32,428 bases of DNA from assembly GCA_012798185.1 (NCBI GenBank), contig JAAZNS010000259.1, positions 1 to 32,428 of the forward strand. Direction: 5' to 3'. Origin of the DNA: Chloroflexota bacterium. Lineage in GTDB: Bacteria > Chloroflexota > Anaerolineae > Anaerolineales > UBA4823. Of the stretch, positions 7,763-14,798 are shown piece after piece (the stretch's first letter is position 1; the number at the start of each line of letters is the position of its first letter). The notes beneath the pieces were generated by a model. The model saw only the letters and a program-made list of their open reading frames with translations, made no database searches and was not told the DNA's origin. A program made the position numbers and the translations under genes.

Positions 7763-8857
7763 TTATATTGAAGTGGGTATTTCTTCGTTTTCACCTGTCT
7801 TCCCACTCTCTGTAAAAGGAGGCAGTGTGTTTTGAACCAGTTCGAAGCCATTAAGCTCTCGAAAAACCAAAGTCCAAACAGAAGAGATATATGTTTGCAG
7901 CAGCCCATTCAGAAAGATCATGGGGAGACTAAAGATAATCAAGAACAACGAGCCACCCACGACCCCTGCCGTAATCCAACTCGCAACAGTGCTCATAGTG
8001 TTGACCAAAAAGTAAATTAGAACCCCTGTTCCTCCTCCTACCAACAACGCGATGAACATCAGCATAAGGGCAACAGGAATGCAGATGAGGAAAAAACCCA
8101 GTTGTATGCCGATCAATATCAGCCACATCAAAAAGATATCTTTTAAATTTCGAAAAACCTTTTTCCATCCATCTCGAATGGCGTTGATGACACCTTTCCC
8201 TTTGAGGACGCATTCACGGTAGATGATTTCCATTACCAGCGATAAAACGACTTTGACGATCACAAGTATGAAAACAATCAGAAAGAACATTCCAACGGTT
8301 GCTATGATACCCGTCACCGAAGGTTCGTTATTGTTCACTAAACTCAACAGAACAGGCACGAAAGCACAACCCATGAATATCACCGCTATTAAAAAGAGCG
8401 GTAAAAATATTACCAGATTGATTAGGAACAACTGCCATGCCTGACGTGACCAACCCAGGCGGAATCCTTGCCTCCAGTTTACCTTTTCACCACTGGTCTC
8501 ATAAGTGTCCACCATCTTGATCAAAGCCGTCCGGCTGACATAATGGAGTATGGCAAATAGGATAGCTAATAGAATAAAAAACACGATAATCGCTATTCCA
8601 ATTCCAATAAAAGTTGGCAAGTTTTCAGGCGAAAATACACGATTGAAATATTGGGATAAGGTATCAAATGCGTCTTGTATCTCCGAAGGAATTTCAAAGC
8701 CATAATTTTGCGAACTTGTACCACTATGGGAACTCCCCCGGGCTCCTCCGTTGAATCCAGAATTGGTCGTTAGAGCGAGTAAAAACCCGAAAATCCATAA
8801 CGCCTTGTAATTCCACAAAATATCCCAAGCGCGTTTTAATATTTTTGCGTAATTCAT
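7763..8857 (-). CDS. Multi-pass membrane protein of unknown function
   Basis: The 364-residue protein has a short basic N-terminus (MNYAKILKRAWDILWNYKAL), a first membrane helix, a Gly/Ser-rich outer loop (residues about 35-55), and then about five or six long hydrophobic segments. These are separated by basic cytoplasmic stretches such as VINAIRDGWKKVFRNLKDIF. Its general plan resembles the membrane domains found beside glycerophosphodiester phosphodiesterases and in uncharacterised bacterial membrane families, but no catalytic motif is visible and I do not name a function. An excellent ribosome-binding site (AAGGAG, five bases before ATG) is present. It follows the anti-sigma gene by 12 bases and ends at a strong terminator, so it is the last gene of the ECF sigma/anti-sigma operon. 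It is likely co-regulated with an envelope response. Confidence 0.8.
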   Translation of the reverse strand: MNYAKILKRAWDILWNYKALWIFGFLLALTTNSGFNGGARGSSHSGTSSQNYGFEIPSEIQDAFDTLSQYFNRVFSPENLPTFIGIGIAIIVFFILLAILFAILHYVSRTALIKMVDTYETSGEKVNWRQGFRLGWSRQAWQLFLINLVIFLPLFLIAVIFMGCAFVPVLLSLVNNNEPSVTGIIATVGMFFLIVFILVIVKVVLSLVMEIIYRECVLKGKGVINAIRDGWKKVFRNLKDIFLMWLILIGIQLGFFLICIPVALMLMFIALLVGGGTGVLIYFLVNTMSTVASWITAGVVGGSLFLIIFSLPMIFLNGLLQTYISSVWTLVFRELNGFELVQNTLPPFTESGKTGENEEIPTSI

Positions 8858-8869
8858 TTTTTCTCCTTA

Positions 8870-9448
8870 TTAAACCATTCTATACTCGTTGGCGGTATTG
8901 TATTGATACCACCAAACAATTAACCAAGATAAATAAATCAAGCTGATTATCATAAATGCTGCAATCCCACTAATCCAACTCCAATGTGATAATTGAAAAG
9001 GTCCGAATAACCAAAGGATAAAACTGAGCGGATCCATCCTAGAAAAATCAAACCCAATTGTAGTGAATTTTCCTAAAATCATTTCATACATTCCGGGGAT
9101 GCTCCCGAAAATCAAGCTGATTATAGAGACTGAGTATATAAAGGCAGCTAATACTAATAATCCGACAGGAATCATCTGCCAACTAATATTTAAGATCGAT
9201 TTTGGCTGCCAGCTATTCGACGATCTAACCGTTAACTGGGAATTGACCTTGCGAATAAACTGGGCTTCAGGTTCAACAATTTTCATTGGCGGCACTTCGC
9301 ATAATAATTCGATGAGGTGCCGTCGTTTTTTAAGTTCTGCCTGACAATGCAGGCAGGTTTCGAGGTGCTGTTCCACAAGATGAACTTTGGATGGAGGCAG
9401 CTCTTTATCCAGATATGCATCCAGGAGCAAGGTAAAATAGTCGATCAT
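8870..9448 (-). CDS. Zinc-type (ZAS) anti-sigma factor, membrane bound
   Basis: The 192-residue protein begins with a short helical region and the zinc-binding anti-sigma motif: HLVEQHLETCLHCQAEL (about residues 23-39) contains the His-x3-Cys-x2-Cys signature, preceded by the acidic LDAYLDKELPP start common to these domains. A linker is followed by two hydrophobic segments (about 100-125 and 160-185), so the zinc domain is cytoplasmic and membrane tethered. Such proteins hold the cognate ECF sigma factor inactive until a signal releases it. The ATG overlaps the sigma stop codon (ATGA, 9445-9448), showing translational coupling to the sigma factor gene. How the signal is received is not visible. 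An M50B intramembrane protease is encoded elsewhere in the window, but linkage to it is only a possibility. Confidence 0.88.
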   Translation of the reverse strand: MIDYFTLLLDAYLDKELPPSKVHLVEQHLETCLHCQAELKKRRHLIELLCEVPPMKIVEPEAQFIRKVNSQLTVRSSNSWQPKSILNISWQMIPVGLLVLAAFIYSVSIISLIFGSIPGMYEMILGKFTTIGFDFSRMDPLSFILWLFGPFQLSHWSWISGIAAFMIISLIYLSWLIVWWYQYNTANEYRMV

Positions 9449-10005
9449 GTTTCCTCCAGATAATCTGCCAACATACCAGCCAGTTTTGTTCGAGCGTAAT
9501 TCAACCGTGACATAACCGTTCCTATGGAAATATCCAGCGTATCAGCAATTTCCCGGTACGATAATCCGTGGTATTCACGTAGCACAATAACTGCCCGGCT
9601 TGCTTCAGGCAAAGCCAGGACAGCTTTTTGAATTACTCTAATGCGTTCCTTTTTATTCATAATCATATCGGCATTGTCTTCTAGGGAGCCTATCTGCACA
9701 TCATCGATGTTCTCTATGGGTTTTTCTTTGCGGAGGATATCTAAAGCACTGTTCACCGCAATACGGTATAGCCAATTCCGAAAATTCGAATGAAATTGAT
9801 ATTCTGGCAAATGCTTCCAGGCTTTAATAAATGCTATTTGCGCTGCTTCATCCGCCAGGTATGCATCACCGCTTATTCGATAAACTACATCGATCACCTG
9901 ATGATGATACAGATGCACCAATTCGCCAAATGCTTGTTGATCACCTTTTTGTGCTTTCAGGATCATCTCGGTGGTTTCATCTTTTGCTGATAAATTCACC
10001 GACAT
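9445..10005 (-). CDS. ECF RNA polymerase sigma factor (RpoE-like)
   Basis: The 186-residue protein shows region 2 of ECF sigma factors (AFGELVHLYHHQVIDVVYRI, DEAAQIAFIKAWKHLPEY, then NFRNWLYRIAVNSALDILRK) and region 4 (LPEASRAVIVLREYHGLSYREI and the helix-turn-helix DISIGTVMSRLNYARTKL). It belongs to the RpoE/SigW-like general group. I place the start at the ATG at 10005, seven bases behind AAAAGG; an in-frame TTG at 10011 is too close to that site. The gene overlaps the zinc-type anti-sigma gene by four bases, making a classic sigma/anti-sigma pair, followed by a multi-pass membrane protein. The ArsR-type regulator gene ends 68 bases upstream and may be cotranscribed. The inducing signal is unknown. 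Confidence 0.92.
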   Translation of the reverse strand: MSVNLSAKDETTEMILKAQKGDQQAFGELVHLYHHQVIDVVYRISGDAYLADEAAQIAFIKAWKHLPEYQFHSNFRNWLYRIAVNSALDILRKEKPIENIDDVQIGSLEDNADMIMNKKERIRVIQKAVLALPEASRAVIVLREYHGLSYREIADTLDISIGTVMSRLNYARTKLAGMLADYLEET

Positions 10006-10073
10006 ATCCAATCCTTTTGGTGCATATGCTTCTCTCTCAAAGTATTAACGCTACAAATCAAGTTTTTATTCGG

Positions 10074-10691
10074 TCAATCTTCTTTATTGGTTAATAAACT
10101 GCTTTCTGGTAAAGGATCCGATGGCTTTTTTATTCGCCAATATACTCCTTGGCTTCGTTCCATCAATCCAAAATCGATCAATCCCCGCCGTAAAGATGCC
10201 ACATCCTCATAGAAATCTACCAGGATATGGTTTACTTCCTTTTCCGAATATTTCCGGTTAAATTCGAAAGCATTGGCGATCTCTTCCAGAATGATCTGTT
10301 GTTTCTTTCTTTGAGCCGGAATAGCTAACAAGATATTATTATGAAAGAATGTTCTTAATACTTTTTTCTTGTACGCATCTTCCTTCACGCTATCCATCAT
10401 TTGAGCGGAGGGTATATAAATCATTTCATCCAGGGTTTTCGCTAGATTTTCTTTTACCAAAGAAAATATCTGGTAATACTGATCCTTTGTCGAAACAACC
10501 ATGCCTGCGTTTGATAATGCAGCCAAATGGTGGGAAACAGTAGCCGGATTGAGAGAAAGAATCGCTGCTAATTCTTGCCCATGACGAGGTTTTTCTCTGA
10601 TTAAATTCAATAAAATCAACCGCATCGGATGACCGAGCGCTCGAAACACTTTTGCCCTCTCCGCTAAATTTTTATCGACTTGTTCGCTCAT
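10074..10691 (-). CDS. ArsR-type HTH regulator with C-terminal DUF2087 domain
   Basis: The 205-residue protein has an ArsR winged helix at the N-terminus (residues about 8-80: VFRALGHPMRLILLNLI, then the recognition helix LNPATVSHHLAALSNAGMV). The C-terminal domain, starting near residue 130, matches the DUF2087 pattern: KKQQIILEEIANAFEFNRKY, EKEVNHILVDFYEDVASLRR and GLIDFGLMERSQGVYWR. The usual metal-binding Cys pair of ArsR is absent, so it is probably not a metal sensor. DUF2087 regulators are known by sequence only, and the signal is unknown. The start ATG has AAAGGG five bases upstream. It is the first minus-strand gene before an ECF sigma operon, 68 bases away, and might share its transcript. 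A perfect palindrome at 10853-10866 is a candidate operator. Confidence 0.88.
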   Translation of the reverse strand: MSEQVDKNLAERAKVFRALGHPMRLILLNLIREKPRHGQELAAILSLNPATVSHHLAALSNAGMVVSTKDQYYQIFSLVKENLAKTLDEMIYIPSAQMMDSVKEDAYKKKVLRTFFHNNILLAIPAQRKKQQIILEEIANAFEFNRKYSEKEVNHILVDFYEDVASLRRGLIDFGLMERSQGVYWRIKKPSDPLPESSLLTNKED

Positions 10692-10852
10692 TGTTTCCCT
10701 TTCTCAATAATATGATCGATATATCAAAAATAGATTATCCATACAGTTTTCCCCCATATTAGGAAAATCATTTGTGGGTTTTTCAGGTAACTCCTCAACC
10801 AGCTAAGGCGATTTTTTGTCGTTGAAATGTAAATAAAAGGGTTCTCTACTAT

Positions 10853-10866
10853 TAACTGATCAGTTA
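10853..10866. promoter_or_regulatory. Perfect 14-base palindrome, candidate operator
   Basis: TAACTGATCAGTTA is its own reverse complement and lies about 160 bases upstream of the ArsR-DUF2087 start. With the two preceding bases it contains ATTAACTG, the same half-site word found in the marR and exporter promoters at 3631 and 2920. The binding protein could be the ArsR-type regulator or the MarR protein. Confidence 0.4.
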
Positions 10867-11107
10867 CAAATTGGATTACTTATGGCATGATTATTGCACA
10901 TATTTTTAATAATGATTTAGTAAATATCGAAAGTTCGGACTAGGAAAAAAATATTTATTTTCAATTTCATCAAATTATATTCTATCATATAATATTAATA
11001 ATATAGTATTACTTTATTCATAAGTATTTATATAAATTTCACAATTGGTGAATTGATTAGATATAACCAACCTAACGATAATAAAAGCCTTCATTTGTCC
11101 AAGCCGC

Positions 11108-11136
11108 TTGACGCTTTACATGGTCTGTGCTAGTAT
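11108..11136 (+). promoter_or_regulatory. Sigma-70-type promoter of the LysM lipoprotein gene
   Basis: TTGACG (11108-11113) and TAGTAT (11131-11136) are separated by 17 bases. Transcription would start near 11143, giving a leader of about 80 bases before the ATG at 11221. Confidence 0.6.
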
Positions 11137-11220
11137 TATTGCAAAATTCGCAGAAAAAATGGCAGTTTGGTCCCATTTGGCGGTGAGGATAAAAGCGGGT
11201 TATTTAGTAAGGAGTCTAAC

Positions 11221-11898
11221 ATGCACATAAAACGCGTTCTGATGATCTTTATAGTATTGGTAATAATCGCTGGATCATCCGGGTGTGTGAAATCTGCTTC
11301 CAAAACAACAGATGCAACTCCTACCACCCCGAAAGAAAACCTACCCGTCCAAGAAACCCCGGGTGATATCATGAGCCAATTGGAAAGTTTTGCCACGCAA
11401 ACTGCAGTTGCCATGGAGGGTCCAAGCTTGATTATGGAGACGCCTGAGCCTTCTTCAGAATTACCCTCAGAAGAAGAAACTCCTGAGGCTGTTCCTTCCA
11501 CAGAAGCAGAAGCAACTGCTGCTCCAACAGAGACTTTATCACCAATACCCACCACGAAACACGAAGTACCAAGCACGTACACAGTTCACCGGGGAGAATT
11601 TCCATATTGCCTGGCTCGACGGTTCGATGTTAATCCGGTTGCTTTATTGAATGCGAACGGATTAAGCGAAGGCTCATTTCTCCATGAAGGGATGACTTTG
11701 AAAATCCCGAAAAACAGCAATTTCCCGGGAAAACGAGCTTTAAAAAATCACCCTACAACTTACACAGTCTCTGCCGGAGATACCATTTATACGATTGCTT
11801 GCGAATTTGGCGATGTCGACCCCTTATCAATCGCCGAAGTGAATGGGTTAACATCGCCCTATAAATTGACTTCGGGACAGAAATTGACCATCCCATAA
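11221..11898 (+). CDS. LysM-domain lipoprotein with two LysM repeats
   Basis: The 225-residue protein starts with a lipoprotein signal peptide (MHIKRVLMIFIVLVIIAGSS, then Gly-Cys; lipidated residue Cys22). A disordered Thr/Glu/Pro linker (about residues 25-115) follows. Two LysM domains come next, at about 119-163 (TYTVHRGEFPYCLARRF...) and 180-225 (TYTVSAGDTIYTIACEF...). LysM domains bind N-acetylglucosamine polymers such as peptidoglycan, so the protein is likely tethered to the membrane and attached to the wall. No catalytic domain is present. Each LysM domain carries one Cys (Cys130, Cys194), which could pair. The ATG at 11221 has AAGGAG six bases upstream; an in-frame TTG at 11167 would bury the signal peptide. 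It has its own promoter and an intrinsic terminator. Confidence 0.9.
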   Translation: MHIKRVLMIFIVLVIIAGSSGCVKSASKTTDATPTTPKENLPVQETPGDIMSQLESFATQTAVAMEGPSLIMETPEPSSELPSEEETPEAVPSTEAEATAAPTETLSPIPTTKHEVPSTYTVHRGEFPYCLARRFDVNPVALLNANGLSEGSFLHEGMTLKIPKNSNFPGKRALKNHPTTYTVSAGDTIYTIACEFGDVDPLSIAEVNGLTSPYKLTSGQKLTIP

Positions 11899-11923
11899 AT
11901 TGTCACTTGAATATAAAATAATT

Positions 11924-11965
11924 GGGAGTAGCAGAAATAACCGCTAGCTACTCCCTTGTTTTTTT
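11924..11965 (+). terminator. Intrinsic terminator after the LysM gene
   Basis: The arms GGGAGTAGC (11924-11932) and GCTACTCCC (11947-11955) pair perfectly over a 14-base loop and are followed by a T-rich tract to 11965. It stands between the LysM gene and the Nudix gene, which may be partly expressed by read-through. Confidence 0.88.
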
Positions 11966-11982
11966 ATTGGAGAGGATTATCC

Positions 11983-12516
11983 ATGAATTTTAATACACTC
12001 GAATCGAAAAAAATATATTCCGGAAAAGCGTTTCAAGTTCAAGTTGATTCCGTACAAGCACCAAACGGTTTGATGATGCAAGTAGAAATTATTAAACACC
12101 CATCTGCAGTAACGATTCTGCCAATAGATGAGCAAAATATATGGTTCGTACGCCAATACCGCCATGCCGCTGGGTTAGAAATCCTGGAACTGCCTGCGGG
12201 GACGCTTGAACCGGGTGAGGAGCCAATCCTCTGCGCCCATCGTGAAATTCGTGAAGAAATTGGTATGTCTGCAAAAATTATGAAAGAGATTGGCGGCTTT
12301 TACCTGGCTCCCGGATATTCCTCCGAGTATTTATATGCTTTTCTGGCAAGCGGACTGGAACCGGCACCCCTTCCGGGTGATACTGATGAATTCATCCAGG
12401 TAGAAACAATACCAATACAAACAGTATTTGAAATGGCAGAAGGCGGTCAAATTTTCGATGGTAAAACTCTGGCAACATTATTACTTGCCCGAAAATTACT
12501 CGATATCCGCCCATGA
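11983..12516 (+). CDS. Nudix hydrolase, ADP-ribose pyrophosphatase type
   Basis: The 177-residue protein has a perfect Nudix box (GX5EX7REUXEEXGU) from Gly73 to Met95, with Glu79 and the REIREE core binding the metal. Upstream features match the ADP-ribose pyrophosphatase (NudF/YqkG) group: a beta-rich N-terminal domain (FQVQVDSVQAPNGLMMQVEI), the VRQYRHAAGLEILELPAG segment before the box, and a Gly/Tyr-rich GGFYLAPGYSSEYLYAFLA segment after it. It would hydrolyse ADP-ribose to AMP and ribose 5-phosphate, clearing a reactive metabolite in the cytoplasm. The ATG at 11983 is preceded by GGAGAGG; a longer frame from 11956 would run through the terminator T-tract and is rejected. Its stop lies one base from the stop of a convergent gene. 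Substrate choice within Nudix families is not certain from sequence. Confidence 0.88.
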   Translation: MNFNTLESKKIYSGKAFQVQVDSVQAPNGLMMQVEIIKHPSAVTILPIDEQNIWFVRQYRHAAGLEILELPAGTLEPGEEPILCAHREIREEIGMSAKIMKEIGGFYLAPGYSSEYLYAFLASGLEPAPLPGDTDEFIQVETIPIQTVFEMAEGGQIFDGKTLATLLLARKLLDIRP

Positions 12517-12517
12517 A

Positions 12518-12814
12518 TTATGCCGTTTTCGAAGAAGAAGGCCGGTCCATTTGCGGAGAAATTGGTTTTTTTCGCTTTCCGCAGCGCCTCCCAGTTTCAG
12601 GATTAAGCATTGTATTAAGCCAGGTTACCGCCTGTGTATCATAATCCCGCCTGCCGCACAGATCACATATCCAGGCTGGGAAATTCGGAACCGTGATCAA
12701 CTCACTATTAAGCCAGGTAAAATACGTGATATATTGTAAACGCATAATCCCAGACTGGCATTCGGGGCAAGACATCATGTATTCTGATTGATCGAGCGAA
12801 ATGTCATCTGTCAT
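12518..12814 (-). CDS. YgiT-type zinc-finger protein
   Basis: The 98-residue protein has two Cys pairs, CPEC (Cys16, Cys19) and CDLC (Cys50, Cys53), separated by about 30 residues. Between them is a Tyr/Thr-rich strand, with VPNFPAWIC directly before the second pair. This is the layout of the YgiT-type (MqsA N-terminal-like) zinc finger. Some members are antitoxins or regulators, but no toxin gene adjoins here and no helix-turn-helix domain follows. The tail is Arg/Lys/Pro-rich instead (GRRCGKRKKPISPQMDRPSS). The ATG at 12814 has AAAGG seven bases upstream and lies 12 bases after deoC on the same strand, so it is the last gene of the lepB-deoC transcript. Its role in that group is unknown. 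Confidence 0.75.
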   Translation of the reverse strand: MTDDISLDQSEYMMSCPECQSGIMRLQYITYFTWLNSELITVPNFPAWICDLCGRRDYDTQAVTWLNTMLNPETGRRCGKRKKPISPQMDRPSSSKTA

Positions 12815-12826
12815 GAGAATGCCTTT

Positions 12827-13573
12827 CTACGAAACTGCTTCCTGAACAATTTTTACTCCAGCACTCGCTCCAATTCTGGATGCACCCGCATAAATCATCG
12901 ATTTGGCATCCGAATAGGTTTTGATACCTCCAGCAGCCTTTATCTTCATTTTTCGCCCAACAATTCGGTTCATCAATTCGACATCTTCCACCGTCGCGCC
13001 GCCCGAGCTGAAACCCGTTGATGTCTTTACGAAATCAGCCCCCGCTTCCTGACAAAGCAAACATGCCATGATTTTTTCGAATGGATTGAGTAATGCCATC
13101 TCAAGGATAACTTTAACGATTGCTTTTTGATGATGCGCATTCTCTACCACTGTATGAATATCATTATATACCAAGCCATAATCTCCGCTTTTTAATGCTC
13201 CGATATTGATGACCATATCAATTTCTGAAGCGCCTGCCTGGATACAAGATAATGTTTGGAAGGCTTTCATTGTAGGAAAGTCTGCTCCCAGGGGAAAACT
13301 AATCACCGAACATATTCGGACATCGGTATTCTTCAACAGGCTGTATGCCAAAGGCACATTTACCGGGTTTACACAGACGCTGGCAAAATGATATTGCGCT
13401 GCTTCTTCACAAAGGTTGCTGATTTGTTGAGCAGTCGCTTCGGGTTTAAGCAAGGTGTGGTCGATAAAACTAGCAATTTTATTCCCCGAAGGAAACAGAG
13501 ATGGAGGCGGCGGTTCGGGTAAACTTTGCTGGTATGTTTTTGCTAAATCTACAATACGGTCGATATCAGTCAT
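12827..13573 (-). CDS. deoC: Deoxyribose-phosphate aldolase DeoC
   Basis: This 248-residue class I aldolase cleaves 2-deoxyribose 5-phosphate to glyceraldehyde 3-phosphate and acetaldehyde in deoxynucleoside breakdown. The TIM-barrel motifs are in order: [11 protein letters not shown] (38-48), [22 protein letters not shown] (117-132), [18 protein letters not shown] with the Schiff-base Lys183, and [13 protein letters not shown] with the second active-site Lys212. The metal-independent acid/base Asp is probably Asp119. Length is typical, with an N-terminal extension of about 30 residues (Pro-rich [12 protein letters not shown]) seen in part of the family. GAGGAAAAGT precedes the ATG. It follows lepB by 16 bases and precedes the zinc-finger gene, a grouping with no obvious shared pathway. 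Confidence 0.96.
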   Translation of the reverse strand: MTDIDRIVDLAKTYQQSLPEPPPPSLFPSGNKIASFIDHTLLKPEATAQQISNLCEEAAQYHFASVCVNPVNVPLAYSLLKNTDVRICSVISFPLGADFPTMKAFQTLSCIQAGASEIDMVINIGALKSGDYGLVYNDIHTVVENAHHQKAIVKVILEMALLNPFEKIMACLLCQEAGADFVKTSTGFSSGGATVEDVELMNRIVGRKMKIKAAGGIKTYSDAKSMIYAGASRIGASAGVKIVQEAVS

Positions 13574-13589
13574 ACTTTTCCTCTATGGG

Positions 13590-14183
13590 TTATGGGGCAG
13601 CCACCGCAGATTGATTTTGGTTTATTACCCCCCAACTTTGGGGAGGCCAATAAATCACCACAGCTTTTCCAATGATGTTCTCCAGCGGTACTGTTCCCCA
13701 TGCATGTGAATCGTTCGAATTATTCCGATTATCTCCCAACACAAATACCCCATTGGAGTCGACAACAATATCTAATTCATAATTGGGAGCTGCTTTAATG
13801 TAGGGTTCTTCTAAAACCTGATCGTTGACGATAACTTTTCCATCTTTAATCACTACATGATCCCCCGGCAATCCAATAATTCGTTTGATATATTCTTCGG
13901 TGGGACTATTGGGTGGGTGAAAAACAATCACATCTCCGATATTCATTGAGCTAAACTTATAAGCCATTTTATTAACAATAAGTAATTCACCAGTATACAA
14001 TGTGGGTTCCATACTATGTCCATCCACCCGAATACGGGCAGAAACAGTATCGATCCCGGCAAATAATACCACAGCAATCAGCAATGTTTCCAGAATTTCC
14101 AATATATTTTTCAGCCATGATGCACCCTGATATAGAGGAGCCTGCGGATCTGGAATAATTTCAGACTGGAAATTTTCCAACAC
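13590..14183 (-). CDS. lepB: Signal peptidase I
   Basis: The 197-residue membrane serine protease removes signal peptides from secreted proteins. One N-terminal membrane helix (about 27-45) is followed by the catalytic domain. Box B is GHSMEPTLYTGE, with nucleophile Ser57. Boxes C and D are GDVIVFHPP and YIKRIIGLPGDHV, with general base Lys100. Box E is VFVLGDNRNNSNDSHAWG. The size matches single-helix Gram-positive/Chloroflexota enzymes rather than the larger E. coli form. The start is uncertain by one codon: GTG at 14183 lies only two bases behind GGAGG, whereas the next codon TTG at 14180 is five bases behind it. A good promoter is present at 14206-14234. It heads a lepB-deoC-zinc-finger operon. 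Confidence 0.95.
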   Translation of the reverse strand: MLENFQSEIIPDPQAPLYQGASWLKNILEILETLLIAVVLFAGIDTVSARIRVDGHSMEPTLYTGELLIVNKMAYKFSSMNIGDVIVFHPPNSPTEEYIKRIIGLPGDHVVIKDGKVIVNDQVLEEPYIKAAPNYELDIVVDSNGVFVLGDNRNNSNDSHAWGTVPLENIIGKAVVIYWPPQSWGVINQNQSAVAAP

Positions 14184-14205
14184 ATCCTCCGAGATGATTA
14201 AAAAG

Positions 14206-14234
14206 ATTATAAGCCTTGTTTATTGATGGGACAA
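14206..14234 (-). promoter_or_regulatory. Sigma-70-type promoter of the lepB operon
   Basis: On the minus strand TTGTCC (14229-14234) is followed after exactly 17 bases by a perfect TATAAT (14206-14211). Transcription would start near 14199, about 16 bases before the start codon, leaving just enough leader for the GGAGG site. Confidence 0.7.
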
Positions 14235-14351
14235 GGAATAGACTGAAACACTAATCTTCTTTGTAAGGTGAGAAGATAAATTAAAATAGGAGTAAAGTAT
14301 TAATTAAGTATTTTAATTAATTTAGAGAATGAATTGTCCACTCACCATTAA

Positions 14352-14797
14352 TTGATTTTTGGAAATAGTATGGATATGGAGGGAATTGAGAATGAAAGTG
14401 TTCATCTCATGATCACATCTCCGCCGTATTTTAATGCACCTTTCGATTATAAAGTGCTCTATGAAACATATGATGATTATATGGGAGTATTACAAGCAGT
14501 TGCAAAAGAGACTTATCGAGTTTTAAAAAATGGACGGATCGCCGTATTAAATATAGATGACATACTCGTTCATGGTGAAAAATATCCAATTGTTGCTGAT
14601 GCGACTAGGATTTTTATAGACGCAGGATTTCGATATAGAGATCGAATAATAATGTTGAATATACCCCGGTACCCATTTTAAAATTGTCTTCTGATTATAA
14701 AAATCAGGGTAAAAAATTATTAAAGAAACACAATGATATATTAAATCAATTAAACCAAGAGGGAAAACATAATGGCTTCCAAGTGAAATATTTTTGA
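14352..14797 (+). pseudogene. Remnant of a DNA methyltransferase gene (N4/N6 amino type)
   Basis: An open frame of 109 codons (14352-14681) encodes the start of an amino-methyltransferase: a LIFGNSMDMEGIENESVHLM segment, the catalytic motif IV TSPPYF, then AKETYRVLKNGRIAVLNIDD and FIDAGFRYRDRII. It then breaks into an unrelated MLNIPRYPF and stops. The S-adenosylmethionine-binding motif (FxGxG), which follows the catalytic motif in this class, is missing. A different frame from 14681 is open for 38 codons to TGA at 14797 and looks protein-like (KLSSDYKNQGKKLLKKHNDI, ...). It may be the original C-terminal tail after an internal deletion. A stop directly precedes 14352, so the 5' end is also lost. 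The region is visibly more AT-rich than its neighbours, which suggests a horizontally acquired modification gene in decay. It is wedged between lepB and der. Confidence 0.75.
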
Positions 14798-14798
14798 T

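Larger units (their letters stand above)
10692..11220. other. AT-rich divergent intergenic region between the ArsR gene and the LysM lipoprotein gene
   Basis: This 529-base stretch has no open frame that I would call a gene. It holds a perfect 14-base palindrome (10853-10866), a very AT-rich central part (about 10915-11060) with scattered short inverted repeats, and the promoter of the LysM gene (11108-11136). The start side of the ArsR gene shows no clear -35/-10 pair. Confidence 0.6.

Noticed and set aside
10915-11060. Very AT-rich stretch as a replication origin or phage attachment site
   Set aside because: No DnaA-box cluster, no iterons and no direct repeats of attachment-site type; divergent promoters explain the AT-richness.
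11136-11582. 148-codon minus-strand frame opposite the LysM gene
   Set aside because: Its Ser/Val/Gly-rich translation mirrors the Thr/Glu linker codons of the real lipoprotein gene.
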